Of a stretch of 64,000 bases of DNA, positions 46,241 to 54,759 are shown one piece after another (positions within the stretch are counted from its first letter, which is position 1; every line of letters begins with the position of its first letter). The notes below the pieces were generated by a model. The model was not told the DNA's origin. It made no database searches and saw only the letters and a list, made by a program, of their open reading frames with translations. Made by a program: the position numbers and the translations under genes. Location of the stretch: assembly GCF_024498075.1 (NCBI RefSeq), contig NZ_JANHOF010000005.1, forward strand, positions 372,001 to 436,000, in the 5' to 3' direction. This stretch comes from Paenibacillus mendelii. Lineage in GTDB: Bacteria; Bacillota; Bacilli; Paenibacillales; Paenibacillaceae.

Positions 46241-47032
46241 ATGGGTGAGGCGATTGTAGTAACATCGGGTAAGGGCGGAGTAGGGAAAACGACGACATCA
46301 GCCAACTTAGGTACGGCGTTGGCTCTGCTCGGCAAAAAAGTATGCATGGTGGATACGGATATCGGATTACGTAATCTGGATGTCGTGATGGGTCTTGAGA
46401 ATCGGATTATTTACGATTTGATTGACGTTGCGGAAGGGCGCTGCCGGCTTAATCAAGCGCTTGTGAAGGATAAGCGGTTCGATGAGCTGTATATGCTTCC
46501 CGCTGCGCAAACCAAAGATAAGCAGGACGTTTCTCCGGAACAAGTGCGGGATATCATATTGGAGCTCAAGAAAGAGTTCGAATATGTCGTTATCGATTGT
46601 CCCGCGGGCATCGAGCAAGGATTCCGCAATGCGGTTGCGGGCGCGGACAGGGCTATCATCGTTACGACGCCTGAGAATGCTGCAGTCAGAGATGCCGATC
46701 GGGTGATCGGTCTGCTCGAGCAAGCCAGTGTACCTGCCCGTTTGATTATTAACCGTATTCGTGCCAGCATGGTGAAATCGGGTGAGATGCTCGATATTGA
46801 CGAGATCTGCCAAGTATTGGCGATTGATTTGCTCGGCATTGTACCCGATGATGAGAAAGTGATCAAAGCGGCCAATTCGGGTGAACCAACCGTCATGGAT
46901 CCGACGTCACGCGCAGCCATTGCTTACCGGAACATCGCTCGGCGCATGCTTGGCGACATGGTTCCGCTTATGCCATTGGAGGAAAAATCGGGCGTTCTGA
47001 AACGGTTCCGAAAGTTTCTTGGGATAGGATGA
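46241..47032 (+). CDS. minD: Septum site-determining ATPase MinD
   Basis: Membrane-cycling ParA-type ATPase that recruits MinC. 263 residues: deviant Walker A GKGGVGKTT (about 10-18), VDTDIGLRNLD, switch VIDCPAGIEQG, and the C-terminal amphipathic membrane-binding helix GVLKRFRKFLGIG. ATG 46241 follows GGGGAGTGTCTGTC; GTG 46232 is too near the site. Confidence 0.97.
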   Translation: MGEAIVVTSGKGGVGKTTTSANLGTALALLGKKVCMVDTDIGLRNLDVVMGLENRIIYDLIDVAEGRCRLNQALVKDKRFDELYMLPAAQTKDKQDVSPEQVRDIILELKKEFEYVVIDCPAGIEQGFRNAVAGADRAIIVTTPENAAVRDADRVIGLLEQASVPARLIINRIRASMVKSGEMLDIDEICQVLAIDLLGIVPDDEKVIKAANSGEPTVMDPTSRAAIAYRNIARRMLGDMVPLMPLEEKSGVLKRFRKFLGIG

Positions 47033-47039
47033 TTTAATC

Positions 47040-48212
47040 GTGTTAGGTAAACTGAAGAAAATCGACTGGGGTATCATTCTTATTCTCCTCGTCCTAATGG
47101 TTATAAGCACCTTGCTTGTTCGAAGCGCGACTTTCGGCAATCCTGGTTATGCGAATTATGATACGAAGACACTTATTTTCTACGGAGCGGGCTTTGTTCT
47201 CGCCATTATGATGACGCTTCTGGATTACCGGGTTTTGTTAAAAGGCTGGTACGTCCTGTACGGAATCGGTATCGTCCTGCTTATCGTGGTTTATCTGACC
47301 GCTGAGGAGATCAACGGCGCCCGCGCATGGTTTGAGCTTCCCGGCGGACTGCAGTTTCAGCCGGCCGAGATGGAGAAGATCATCCTCATTATTACGATCG
47401 CTTTCTTGATGGGGCGGCGCCAAGGGGATCCGCTTCGCATCCGGCATGACTTACTCGTCGTGGCCGCCTTCTCCTTCATTCCGTTCGCGCTCGTCATGAT
47501 TCAACCGGATCTTGGGAATGCGATCATCTATCTGGTGATCGTGCTAGGAATGCTGTGGATCGGCAATGTCAAGTACACCCATGTACTCATAGGACTGGTC
47601 ATCGTTGTCGGCGGACTCATGGTGTCTGTCTTTCTATTTAATCAATACAGCCAAGAGATCCATGATTACTTGGACAGCAAGAATAAGGTCCACTGGTATG
47701 AGAGGATCAACGGCTTCATTAACCCGAACGAAGCCTCTGACAAGGAAGTTTATCAGGCGAATAAAGCTAAAATTGCTATCGGCTCAGGTGGTTTAACAGG
47801 CGATGGTTATATGCAGGGGGATTCCAAGAACCGAAAATTCATTCCCTATCCGTATTCGGATGCCATATTCGTCGTTATCGGCGAAGAGTTCGGCTTCCAA
47901 GGCGCTGCGGTCGTGCTGCTGCTTTATTTTCTGCTCATATATCGGATGATCATCATTTCCTTCCACTGCTATGATATACGAGGCTCATTTATCATCATTG
48001 GCATCGTATCGATGTACGTGTTCCAAATTTTCCAAAATATCGGGATGATGATCGGACTTATGCCGATTACCGGTATTACACTGCCCTTTATCAGCTATGG
48101 CGGTACATCCTTGCTTCTTAACATGCTCTGTATCGGCCTGGTGTTCAGCGTTAAGGCACATCAGGAGAAATATGAGATCGAACATGTAGCCGTTCAGCGG
48201 ACCGCCCGCTGA
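47040..48212 (+). CDS. rodA: RodA/FtsW-family peptidoglycan polymerase
   Basis: SEDS-family glycosyltransferase for lateral wall growth. 390 residues with about ten membrane helices; conserved VYLTAEEINGARAWFELPG, QPAEMEKI, IQPDLGNAIIYL (the catalytic Asp follows QP) and the GITLPFISYGGTS signature. GTG follows AGGATGATTTAATC, seven bases after minD. Its placement with mre and min genes supports RodA rather than FtsW or SpoVE. Confidence 0.92.
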   Translation: MLGKLKKIDWGIILILLVLMVISTLLVRSATFGNPGYANYDTKTLIFYGAGFVLAIMMTLLDYRVLLKGWYVLYGIGIVLLIVVYLTAEEINGARAWFELPGGLQFQPAEMEKIILIITIAFLMGRRQGDPLRIRHDLLVVAAFSFIPFALVMIQPDLGNAIIYLVIVLGMLWIGNVKYTHVLIGLVIVVGGLMVSVFLFNQYSQEIHDYLDSKNKVHWYERINGFINPNEASDKEVYQANKAKIAIGSGGLTGDGYMQGDSKNRKFIPYPYSDAIFVVIGEEFGFQGAAVVLLLYFLLIYRMIIISFHCYDIRGSFIIIGIVSMYVFQIFQNIGMMIGLMPITGITLPFISYGGTSLLLNMLCIGLVFSVKAHQEKYEIEHVAVQRTAR

Positions 48213-48227
48213 GACGGCTTTTTTTTA
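48188..48227 (+). terminator. Terminator overlapping the end of rodA
   Basis: AGCCGT and ACGGCT with an inner CAGCGG/CCGCTG (48188-48219) precede eight T. The left arm lies in the last rodA codons, so the mre-min-rodA transcript ends here. Confidence 0.82.
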
Positions 48228-48393
48228 TTGGACCAGAACAAGGACGATTCGGCAAGTACAACATAATTAGGTTTCCTCTCACATATACATAAATCGAACA
48301 AGCTGCTGCTTGTCTGTATGTATAAGCACGTATAACACACAGGTGCCGCTAGGACTTGAGGACAGGCATGCCGATTGTATGGAGGGGATGAAC

Positions 48394-49341
48394 ATGGATA
48401 CGAAAAGCGGGGTTCGGCATCGCCGTCAAGAGCGGATACGCCGTATCATGGAGGAACAGCAGAACCTTGCAAAGCCGCCGAGTTCAACGGCAAAAGAAGA
48501 TCGCAATCAGAAGCTTCCGATTCCGCTGCAAGAAGTAAAGTCATCCAGAGATAGCGAATATTCTCCTGGCAGTGTACCGGTTGACCGATTGGCAGAACGT
48601 GATCCTGAGCGGGATTGGAAGGAACGTACCAGCCCGTGGGAGAACGCCGGGTGGAATATGACTACCAAGCTAGCTCCTAAAGGCGAGAGAGCTTCGGTCA
48701 AAAGCGGCGGTCCTGGCGGAGGTACTTTCATACGCGGTCTATTCATTCAAACGATTATTGCGGGTATTCTCTTCGTCATCGTATTCGCTATGTATAAATT
48801 GGACCATCCGATTGCTAAGAAGGGACAGCAAATCGTGACAGCCGCGCTCACCGACACACTGGACTTCCAATCAGCCGCGGAATGGTACCGTTCGGTGTTT
48901 GCAGGGGCACCTTCGTTTATTCCGATATTTGACGGTTCTAATACCAAGCAAGCTGAGTTAGCCGAGGGCGATATCGAGCTCCCGACGTTTGCTCCGCTGA
49001 AGCAAGGTACGATCGTCAGGTCGTTTGCGGAGACACTTAGCGGCGTCGATATCGCCGGTAATGCCAATGAAGATGTATTGGCTTCGGAAACCGGGCGCGT
49101 GCTGCTTGTAAGCGAAGATGAGAAGACCGGGAAGACGGTTGTGATCCAGCATGCGAATCAGCGGGTAACGGTTTATGGCATGCTGGAGGAAACGCAGGTT
49201 GCCTTGAACGATTGGGTGGAAGCAGGCCGGCCGATCGGGAAGCTCAAAGCCGCGGCAGATGGAGAGAACAGCTTGTTGTTCTTTGCGGTGAAGGAGAAAG
49301 GCCGGTACGTCAATCCCGCTGACGTCTTCCCGATTGATTAA
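48394..49341 (+). CDS. spoIVFA: Stage IV sporulation protein FA, degenerate M23 peptidase domain
   Basis: Anchors and inhibits the SpoIVFB protease in the outer forespore membrane until SpoIVB cleaves it. 315 residues: polar N terminus, membrane helix at about 110-135 (GLFIQTIIAGILFVIVFAM), then an M23/LytM-like domain (about 210-312) with SGVDIAG, KTVVIQHANQRVTVYGML and LLFFAVKE. The usual M23 histidines are missing at the HxGxD and HxH equivalents, so it is not an active peptidase. ATG 48394 follows GGAGGGGATGAAC. Confidence 0.92.
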   Translation: MDTKSGVRHRRQERIRRIMEEQQNLAKPPSSTAKEDRNQKLPIPLQEVKSSRDSEYSPGSVPVDRLAERDPERDWKERTSPWENAGWNMTTKLAPKGERASVKSGGPGGGTFIRGLFIQTIIAGILFVIVFAMYKLDHPIAKKGQQIVTAALTDTLDFQSAAEWYRSVFAGAPSFIPIFDGSNTKQAELAEGDIELPTFAPLKQGTIVRSFAETLSGVDIAGNANEDVLASETGRVLLVSEDEKTGKTVVIQHANQRVTVYGMLEETQVALNDWVEAGRPIGKLKAAADGENSLLFFAVKEKGRYVNPADVFPID

Positions 49342-50218
49342 GTTTCGCGGCATCGTATGGTCCATCCATCCTCTCTTTGTGCTCGTCATGATCGCTTCCA
49401 TCGTGACGGGCTATTTTGCAGAGCTGATCACCCTATTTGGCATCGTCCTTGTTCACGAGCTTGGTCATGTAATCGTCGCCCGCGGCTATGGATGGACGAT
49501 CCGCGAGGTGAAGCTGCTGCCCTTCGGCGGCGTTGCTGAGGTGGAGGATACGGGAGGCTTGCCTGCCAAGGAAGAGGCAGTCGTGGTCTTAGCGGGTCCG
49601 CTGCAGAACGTATGGATGGGGGCAGCTGCATGGGGGATGGGGCAATTAGGCTGGTGGGACAGCGAATGGGCGGCATATGTTCTTCAAGCGAATATCATGA
49701 TCGGCTTATTCAACCTGCTCCCCATCCTGCCCCTCGATGGCGGTAAGCTGCTACAGGTTGTCTTAAGTCGCTCGCTTACCTATCACCAAATGCTGACGTG
49801 GGGGGCTCGCATTAGCCTGCTGCTGAGTGCGGGGATGGTCTTATACGCCTTCTCGCCTTTGTTTCAAGGAGGCGGCAGAGGGATACAGTTAAATCTGCTT
49901 GCCGTCGGGATCTTTCTGTTTATGACGAATTGGACCTACAATCGTCATATCCCGTTTCTGTTTCTGAGATTCTTGACGAGCCGCGGAACGGCCTCGACCC
50001 GTCACATTATTAGAGGTGTTTGGGCACAGCCGATCGTGGTGTCGCAGCGGCATACCGTGACAGCGGCACTAAGGCTTTTTAAGCGGGATCGTTATCACCT
50101 TATCGTTGTCATGGAAGAGCGGGGGCGCATACTTGGCATCCTTCCAGAGCAGCAGCTCGTTAACGGATTTTTAGAAGATGGGAAGCCAGACCGTGCAGTT
50201 TGCGACCTTTTCATGTAA
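49334..50218 (+). CDS. spoIVFB: Stage IV sporulation intramembrane metalloprotease (pro-sigma-K processing)
   Basis: Site-2-type zinc protease that activates sigma K in the mother cell. 294 residues: HELGH at 41-45, LPLDGGK with the third ligand Asp near 135, about six membrane helices, then a C-terminal CBS-like domain. It begins at TTG inside the last codons of spoIVFA (8-base overlap) and has no clear Shine-Dalgarno, so it is probably made by translational coupling. Confidence 0.94.
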   Translation: MIKFRGIVWSIHPLFVLVMIASIVTGYFAELITLFGIVLVHELGHVIVARGYGWTIREVKLLPFGGVAEVEDTGGLPAKEEAVVVLAGPLQNVWMGAAAWGMGQLGWWDSEWAAYVLQANIMIGLFNLLPILPLDGGKLLQVVLSRSLTYHQMLTWGARISLLLSAGMVLYAFSPLFQGGGRGIQLNLLAVGIFLFMTNWTYNRHIPFLFLRFLTSRGTASTRHIIRGVWAQPIVVSQRHTVTAALRLFKRDRYHLIVVMEERGRILGILPEQQLVNGFLEDGKPDRAVCDLFM

Positions 50219-50266
50219 AATAGACCTGAACAGCAGACTAGGCTGGGATAGGTGGTCGAATTTGCG

Positions 50267-51511
50267 ATGAAACAAATGTTGGTACATAGTCAAAGCGATA
50301 TGCTGCAAACGGCGATTATACAAGAAGGTCGTCTCGTGGAATTTGATATGGAGAAAACCGAGGCTGCGGGGCAATTGGTCGGCAGCTTGTACAAAGGGAA
50401 GGTTATTAACGTGCTGCCTGGCATGCAGGCCGCTTTTGTCGATATCGGATTGATCAAGAATGCATTCCTCTATATTGACGACGTGCTGCATCCGCATCTG
50501 GAGCGGCAGCCGAAGGAAAAACCGTTGATAACGGAGCTGCTGCAGCCGGGGCAGGAGCTGATCGTTCAGGTGGTGAAGGAACCGCTTGGCGGTAAAGGTG
50601 CAAGAGTTACGACGCACTATTCCCTGCCTGGACGTTACTTGGTGTACATGCCCGAGGCGGATTATGTCGGTGTATCCAAGAAGGTGAACGGTGAGCAAGA
50701 GCGCGGCCGGTTGCGTTTTGTTGGCGATTCCATCCGGCAGGAGGGCGAAGGCGTCATCTTGAGAACGGCGGCGGAAGGCGAGAGTGTCCAGTCCCTTCAA
50801 GGGGATGTGGATTTCTTGCGGGGGTTGTGGTCAGGCATCGAGGAACGCGCCCGGCGAATGACCGCTCCGGCAGAGCTGCATCGTGAAGCCGGCCTTGCCC
50901 ACCGAATCGTTAGAGACTTCCTGACCGCCGAAACCGACGAGGTATGGATCGATGACCGCAATCGGTTTATGGAAACGGAAACGCTCATTCGTCAGATGGC
51001 CCCTTCGATGCTGAAGCGGCTGAAGCATTACGAGCAGCGCGAAGCGATGTTTGCCCGCTATCGGATCAACGTTCAATTAAACGAGGCCTTCGATCGTCGA
51101 ACAAGGCTCGATTGCGGAGGTGACCTGGTATGGGATACGACAGAAGCCTTGACGGTCATCGATGTCAACACAGGAAAATTCGTTGGGACAAGTGATCTTG
51201 AAGATACAGTATTCCGCACGAACATGGAAGCAGCCGAACAAATTGCCAGACTGCTCAGGCTCCGGGATGTAGGCGGTATTATTATCGTTGATTTCATCGA
51301 CATGGAGCTGGAGCAGCACCGCGAACAGATTCTGCATCGGCTTGAAGCGCTTGTCCGGCTGGATCGGACCAAGTGCCAGGTCGTCGGCTGGACCCGGTTA
51401 GGCTTACTTGAACTGACGCGCAAGAAGGCCCGCAATCATGCGATGAACCAACCTTACGAAACATGCATGAGCTGTAAAGGCCGGGGAAAGATTCAATCCC
51501 TCGGCAAATGA
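50267..51511 (+). CDS. rng: Ribonuclease G/E family endoribonuclease
   Basis: Single-strand endoribonuclease acting in RNA processing. 414 residues: an S1-like domain (LVGSLYKGKVINVLPGMQAAFVDIG, about 30-115), the catalytic DNase I-like part with Asp near 299 in LTVIDVNTGKF and near 342 in IIIVDFIDME, and the zinc-link CMSCKGRG at about 400-403. ATG 50267 is taken; GTG 50252 overlaps the GGATAGGTGG site. Placement between spoIVFB and rplU is common outside Bacillus in Firmicutes. B. subtilis lacks the enzyme and uses RNase Y/J instead. Confidence 0.93.
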   Translation: MKQMLVHSQSDMLQTAIIQEGRLVEFDMEKTEAAGQLVGSLYKGKVINVLPGMQAAFVDIGLIKNAFLYIDDVLHPHLERQPKEKPLITELLQPGQELIVQVVKEPLGGKGARVTTHYSLPGRYLVYMPEADYVGVSKKVNGEQERGRLRFVGDSIRQEGEGVILRTAAEGESVQSLQGDVDFLRGLWSGIEERARRMTAPAELHREAGLAHRIVRDFLTAETDEVWIDDRNRFMETETLIRQMAPSMLKRLKHYEQREAMFARYRINVQLNEAFDRRTRLDCGGDLVWDTTEALTVIDVNTGKFVGTSDLEDTVFRTNMEAAEQIARLLRLRDVGGIIIVDFIDMELEQHREQILHRLEALVRLDRTKCQVVGWTRLGLLELTRKKARNHAMNQPYETCMSCKGRGKIQSLGK

Positions 51512-51728
51512 TAAATTGGCAAGAGGCCAAGATCTCCATCCCTGGAATCTGATCGATCGGATTGACCTCCAACAAGCAAGGATACAACCATGGATACCGC
51601 CATGGCGCGGCTTGGCATTACTGGAATTGTACAAGGATCCTAAGCAGCCTCGTGTACGTTTGTGCTCCTGCCGGTATCATGGTTGGGAGCTTGGATCGTT
51701 GCGAGCAGCCCCCTTTGTTCCCCGCGTT

Positions 51729-53096
51729 TCAATAAATCCAGTTGACCCAGTAGTAGAGAACGAATAATGTAAAGACGACTGTCGGAGGTATGACGATAAT
51801 CGTCACGCGTGTGTAATCCTTCCAATGGATCTTCACTTTGTTTTTTCGTAAAATGTGCATCCATATTAGGGACGCCAACGTTCCGATCGGAAGCAGCAAG
51901 GAGCCGATATCACTCCCGATGACATTGGCCAAATAGGCGATTTTCAGCGATAAGGGGTCCAAATTCATTTCAGTCAGGGTCAATGTGCCGATCATGAGCG
52001 CTGGATGATTGTTGAACAGTGTGGACATGAGGCTCTGGATGCCGCCCATAATTAGGCTGGCGTTCAGCAGACTGCCGCTGACAAGGGGATGGAACAAAGC
52101 GACGAGCCAATTCGTGAACCCGATGTTATGCATCCCGTAGATGATGACATACATGCCGAAGGCGAAGATAAGAATATGCCAGGGTGTCTTCTTCAGCATA
52201 TCCAGCGGTGCCATTTTCAGGTAATACCACCGCCAGCCGAGGAGCAGGAAGGACCCGATCACAGATACGAGTTCAATGGGCACGTGAAAATAAGAAGCGA
52301 TGAATAAGCCGGCTCGCACCAGGAACACGAACACTAATATTTTTTGCATAAACCGGGTCTTCTGCTTGGCATCCATAGGTATATGCGGGGATTTCGGCTG
52401 GGTCTGCAGGGGATGCTTTCGGGCGTCACTAGACAACCACATGCTGCCAGCGATGGGCGGTAATTTCTTCGGAAGGATCCGGTAGCTGCACAGGAACAGT
52501 AACAAAACGAGAAACAGCAAACCGAGCGACGAAGGTACGAACATCATCAGGGTATGCATGTACAAATCCATATGAACGATTTTCATGGCGATGAGATTCA
52601 CGATATTACTGACGCCGATCGGTGCGCTCGATGCCGTTGCAACAAGGGCCCCCGAGAGTAAATACGGAATTTTCTGATGATGCTTGAGCCGGAAGTTCTG
52701 CAGCAGGATGAGGAGAATCGGCGTAGTAATCAGAATGCTTCCGTCATTATTGAAGAAGAGTGTCATTAAAAAACAAATGAGATTGACATACCAAAAAAGG
52801 CGGATACCGGAGCCCTTTGCTCTGGCCGCTAATCCTTCCGCCGCCCAAACGAAGAAGCCGAAGCTTTCCAGGACGACCGCCATCACAATGGTTGACATAA
52901 TCGTGATAGCCGCGCCGCTTACAGTGGAGCTAATCTGACCGAAATCGGATAGGGAAACGCTCCCGCTGGCAAGGACAAGCGCAGCTCCGATCGTCGAAGG
53001 TATCGCTTCATTCATGTCTTTAGGTCGCCATAGGATTAGCAGTACCGTCATAGCAAACGCGAAGATGGTTAGCGTAGTGGTGACGGGCCCATACAT
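51729..53096 (-). CDS. ArsB/NhaD-type ion transporter (IT superfamily)
   Basis: About 455 residues with 11-12 hydrophobic helices. Conserved pieces include LFFNNDGSILITTPI, SSAPIGVSNIVNLIAM and LFNNHPALMIGTL, the paired NDG/NNHPA motifs of the ArsB, NhaD and SLC13-related superfamily, with a polar central loop near 215-245. Such proteins export arsenite or exchange sodium and protons, or carry dicarboxylates; substrate is not decidable here. No arsR or arsC is near, which argues weakly against an arsenic role. ATG at 53096 fits the AGGGGTGAG site better than the ATG at 53102. It runs against the conserved block. Confidence 0.82.
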   Translation of the reverse strand: MYGPVTTTLTIFAFAMTVLLILWRPKDMNEAIPSTIGAALVLASGSVSLSDFGQISSTVSGAAITIMSTIVMAVVLESFGFFVWAAEGLAARAKGSGIRLFWYVNLICFLMTLFFNNDGSILITTPILLILLQNFRLKHHQKIPYLLSGALVATASSAPIGVSNIVNLIAMKIVHMDLYMHTLMMFVPSSLGLLFLVLLLFLCSYRILPKKLPPIAGSMWLSSDARKHPLQTQPKSPHIPMDAKQKTRFMQKILVFVFLVRAGLFIASYFHVPIELVSVIGSFLLLGWRWYYLKMAPLDMLKKTPWHILIFAFGMYVIIYGMHNIGFTNWLVALFHPLVSGSLLNASLIMGGIQSLMSTLFNNHPALMIGTLTLTEMNLDPLSLKIAYLANVIGSDIGSLLLPIGTLASLIWMHILRKNKVKIHWKDYTRVTIIVIPPTVVFTLFVLYYWVNWIY

Positions 53097-53126
53097 AGTC
53101 ATCTCACCCCTTTCAGATCCGGATCA

Positions 53127-53291
53127 TTACAGATGAATGCGTGTGTGCTGCGGCAGCTCGGATTGATGAACAGGTGCATCGGCTTCATGGAAGCTCTCGA
53201 GCTGTGGAGATGCTTCCGTCTCAGAAACAGCGGGTTTCAACAGGGCATAGAGGACAGAGCCCGCAATCGCGATAACAAGTAAAACAAACAT
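53127..53291 (-). CDS. Small single-pass membrane protein upstream of the transporter
   Basis: 54 residues starting MFVLLVIAIAGSVLYALLKP, a signal-anchor helix, then a polar Glu/His-rich tail. The ATG at 53291 follows AGGAGGCGAATAACC, a strong site. It precedes the ArsB/NhaD-like gene by about 30 bases on the same strand and is likely co-transcribed. No family recognised. It could be a small accessory subunit or unrelated. Confidence 0.7.
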   Translation of the reverse strand: MFVLLVIAIAGSVLYALLKPAVSETEASPQLESFHEADAPVHQSELPQHTRIHL

Positions 53292-53458
53292 GGTTATTCG
53301 CCTCCTATGACAATTATCTGAAACTACCAAATGTCCTTAGTAGCTATTGATACTGTTAATCTATGTCCTGCCAATAGAGTTGGAATGGACGAATGGCGGC
53401 GAAATGAGCGGAATGAATGAACATTTCATCCCCAGAAGAAACTTTTTTGAGCAGGTTA

Positions 53459-53488
53459 TTGCTCTTGGGCGTGCCCGTGTGGTAGAAT
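53459..53488 (+). promoter_or_regulatory. Sigma-A promoter of the rplU operon
   Basis: TTGCTC (53459-53464), 18-base spacer, TAGAAT (53483-53488), about 130 bases before rplU. Confidence 0.6.
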
Positions 53489-53489
53489 G

Positions 53490-53619
53490 TTATGGTGCGT
53501 GTGGAAGAGCTATCTTCTTCACATGCTCAATACCGCACAGAACAGGTCAAGAAGCTTGAATGGCTCAGTCGTTCAACACCTGCATCAGGCGAGTCTTCGA
53601 CAATAAGGAGGTGCAACCC
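53490..53619 (+). promoter_or_regulatory. Probable L21 leader (r-protein autoregulation)
   Basis: The rplU leader can fold as hairpin GAAGA/TCTTC (53504-53517) and a second element GTCG/CGAC (53568-53601) with inner CCTG/CAGG (53579-53589), ending close to the AAGGAGGTG ribosome site (53605-53613). Bacillales carry a known L21 leader at this place, thought to bind a ribosomal protein. The fold is by eye, not computed. Confidence 0.5.
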
Positions 53620-53931
53620 ATGTTCGCAATCATTGAAACCGGTGGAAAGCAATACAAAGTCCAAGAAGGCGATGTCTTGTACATCGAGAAATTGGAAGTA
53701 ACGGAAGGCGACAGCGTTACGTTTGATCGCGTACTAGCTGTTTCTAAAGGTGACGGTCTCGTAACCGGCACTCCGATCGTTTCCGGCGCAACCGTTTCGG
53801 CTAAAGTCGAGAAACACGGCAAAGGTCAAAAAATTATCGTCTACAAATATAAGGCGAAAAAGAACTACCGCCGCAAGCAAGGCCATCGTCAACCGTACAC
53901 GAAAGTAACAATCGGCAAGATCCAAGCGTAA
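53620..53931 (+). CDS. rplU: 50S ribosomal protein L21
   Basis: 103 residues, [18 protein letters not shown] at the start and the basic [17 protein letters not shown] tail that binds 23S rRNA. ATG follows AAGGAGGTGCAACCC. First of rplU-prp-rpmA. Confidence 0.97.
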   Translation: MFAIIETGGKQYKVQEGDVLYIEKLEVTEGDSVTFDRVLAVSKGDGLVTGTPIVSGATVSAKVEKHGKGQKIIVYKYKAKKNYRRKQGHRQPYTKVTIGKIQA

Positions 53932-53941
53932 GGACAATGCC

Positions 53942-54277
53942 ATGATTATCGTTACGATCGAACGTTACACGGATGACAAGCGAATCGCAGCATTCGCCGT
54001 TGAAGGCCATGCCAAGTTCGCCAAGCCCGGTAAGGATATCGTGTGTGCTGGTGTTTCAGCCGTTACGGTAGGAACAGTTAACGCCATCGAGCAATTAACG
54101 GGTCTCGAGCTTCCGGCTTCCATGAAGAACGGTTGGCTGCAATCCGATATTCCCGCGCAGGAGAACGACTCGGTTAACGAGAAGGTTCAATTGCTGATAG
54201 AATCTATGATTGTCATGCTCAGCACGATTGCCGAATCCTATGGGAAGTACGTCGAAGTTAGGGAACAATATCGGTGA
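53942..54277 (+). CDS. prp: Ribosomal-processing cysteine protease Prp (YsxB)
   Basis: Cuts the N-terminal extension of ribosomal protein L27. 111 residues with the catalytic His in EGHAKF and Cys in [10 protein letters not shown]. It lies between rplU and rpmA, as in other Firmicutes, and the L27 here indeed carries the extension. ATG at 53942 has only a weak upstream site. Confidence 0.95.
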   Translation: MIIVTIERYTDDKRIAAFAVEGHAKFAKPGKDIVCAGVSAVTVGTVNAIEQLTGLELPASMKNGWLQSDIPAQENDSVNEKVQLLIESMIVMLSTIAESYGKYVEVREQYR

Positions 54278-54293
54278 TGAAGGAGGAAACACT

Positions 54294-54605
54294 ATGTTGA
54301 AACTGAATCTTCAGCTATTCGCTTCGAAGAAAGGTGTCGGTTCCACACGTAACGGTCGCGACAGCCAATCGAAACGTCTTGGCGCGAAGCGTGCAGACGG
54401 TCAGACGGTAACGGCTGGCAGCATTCTTTACCGTCAACGCGGAACGAAGATCCATCCAGGCAACAATGTCGGGATCGGTAAAGACGATACGCTTTTTGCT
54501 AAAGTAGAGGGCGTTGTCAAGTTTGAACGTTGGGGACGCGATCGTAAGAAAGTTAGCGTTTATCCAATCGATGCTGCTCCGGTAGCCGCAGCAGTGGAAG
54601 TTTAA
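54294..54605 (+). CDS. rpmA: 50S ribosomal protein L27 with cleavable N-terminal extension
   Basis: 103 residues. The start [13 protein letters not shown] contains the Prp site: the short extension ends at LQLFA, after which mature L27 begins with the ASKKGVGS segment that reaches the peptidyl-transferase centre. Also [12 protein letters not shown] and [17 protein letters not shown] follows GAAGGAGGAAACACT. Confidence 0.97.
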   Translation: MLKLNLQLFASKKGVGSTRNGRDSQSKRLGAKRADGQTVTAGSILYRQRGTKIHPGNNVGIGKDDTLFAKVEGVVKFERWGRDRKKVSVYPIDAAPVAAAVEV

Positions 54606-54616
54606 TCGTCATGAAT

Positions 54617-54650
54617 GCCTCGGTCTGCTTTGCAGGCCGGGGCTTTTTTA
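54617..54650 (+). terminator. Terminator of the rplU operon
   Basis: GCCTCGGTCTGC (54617-54628) pairs with GCAGGCCGGGGC (54632-54643, two wobble pairs), then TTTTTT. Confidence 0.88.
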
Positions 54651-54759
54651 TGTGAATCCCTATGATCAGCACAACCCTCTTCCATGTGTTATTCGCGTGA
54701 TCTTTCTGTGCTGTCGTGCTATACTATTTAGGGCTAGGAAAGAATAGGAAGGTAGGATT

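Noticed and set aside
51516-51767. Plus-strand 83-residue frame starting TTG after rng
   Set aside because: No ribosome binding site, no recognised motif beyond one C-x-C, and it overlaps the end of the reverse transporter gene. It could be a gene remnant but cannot be supported.
53347-53559. 70-residue frame before rplU
   Set aside because: Lies over the promoter and leader of rplU, without a ribosome site; region is better explained as the L21 leader.
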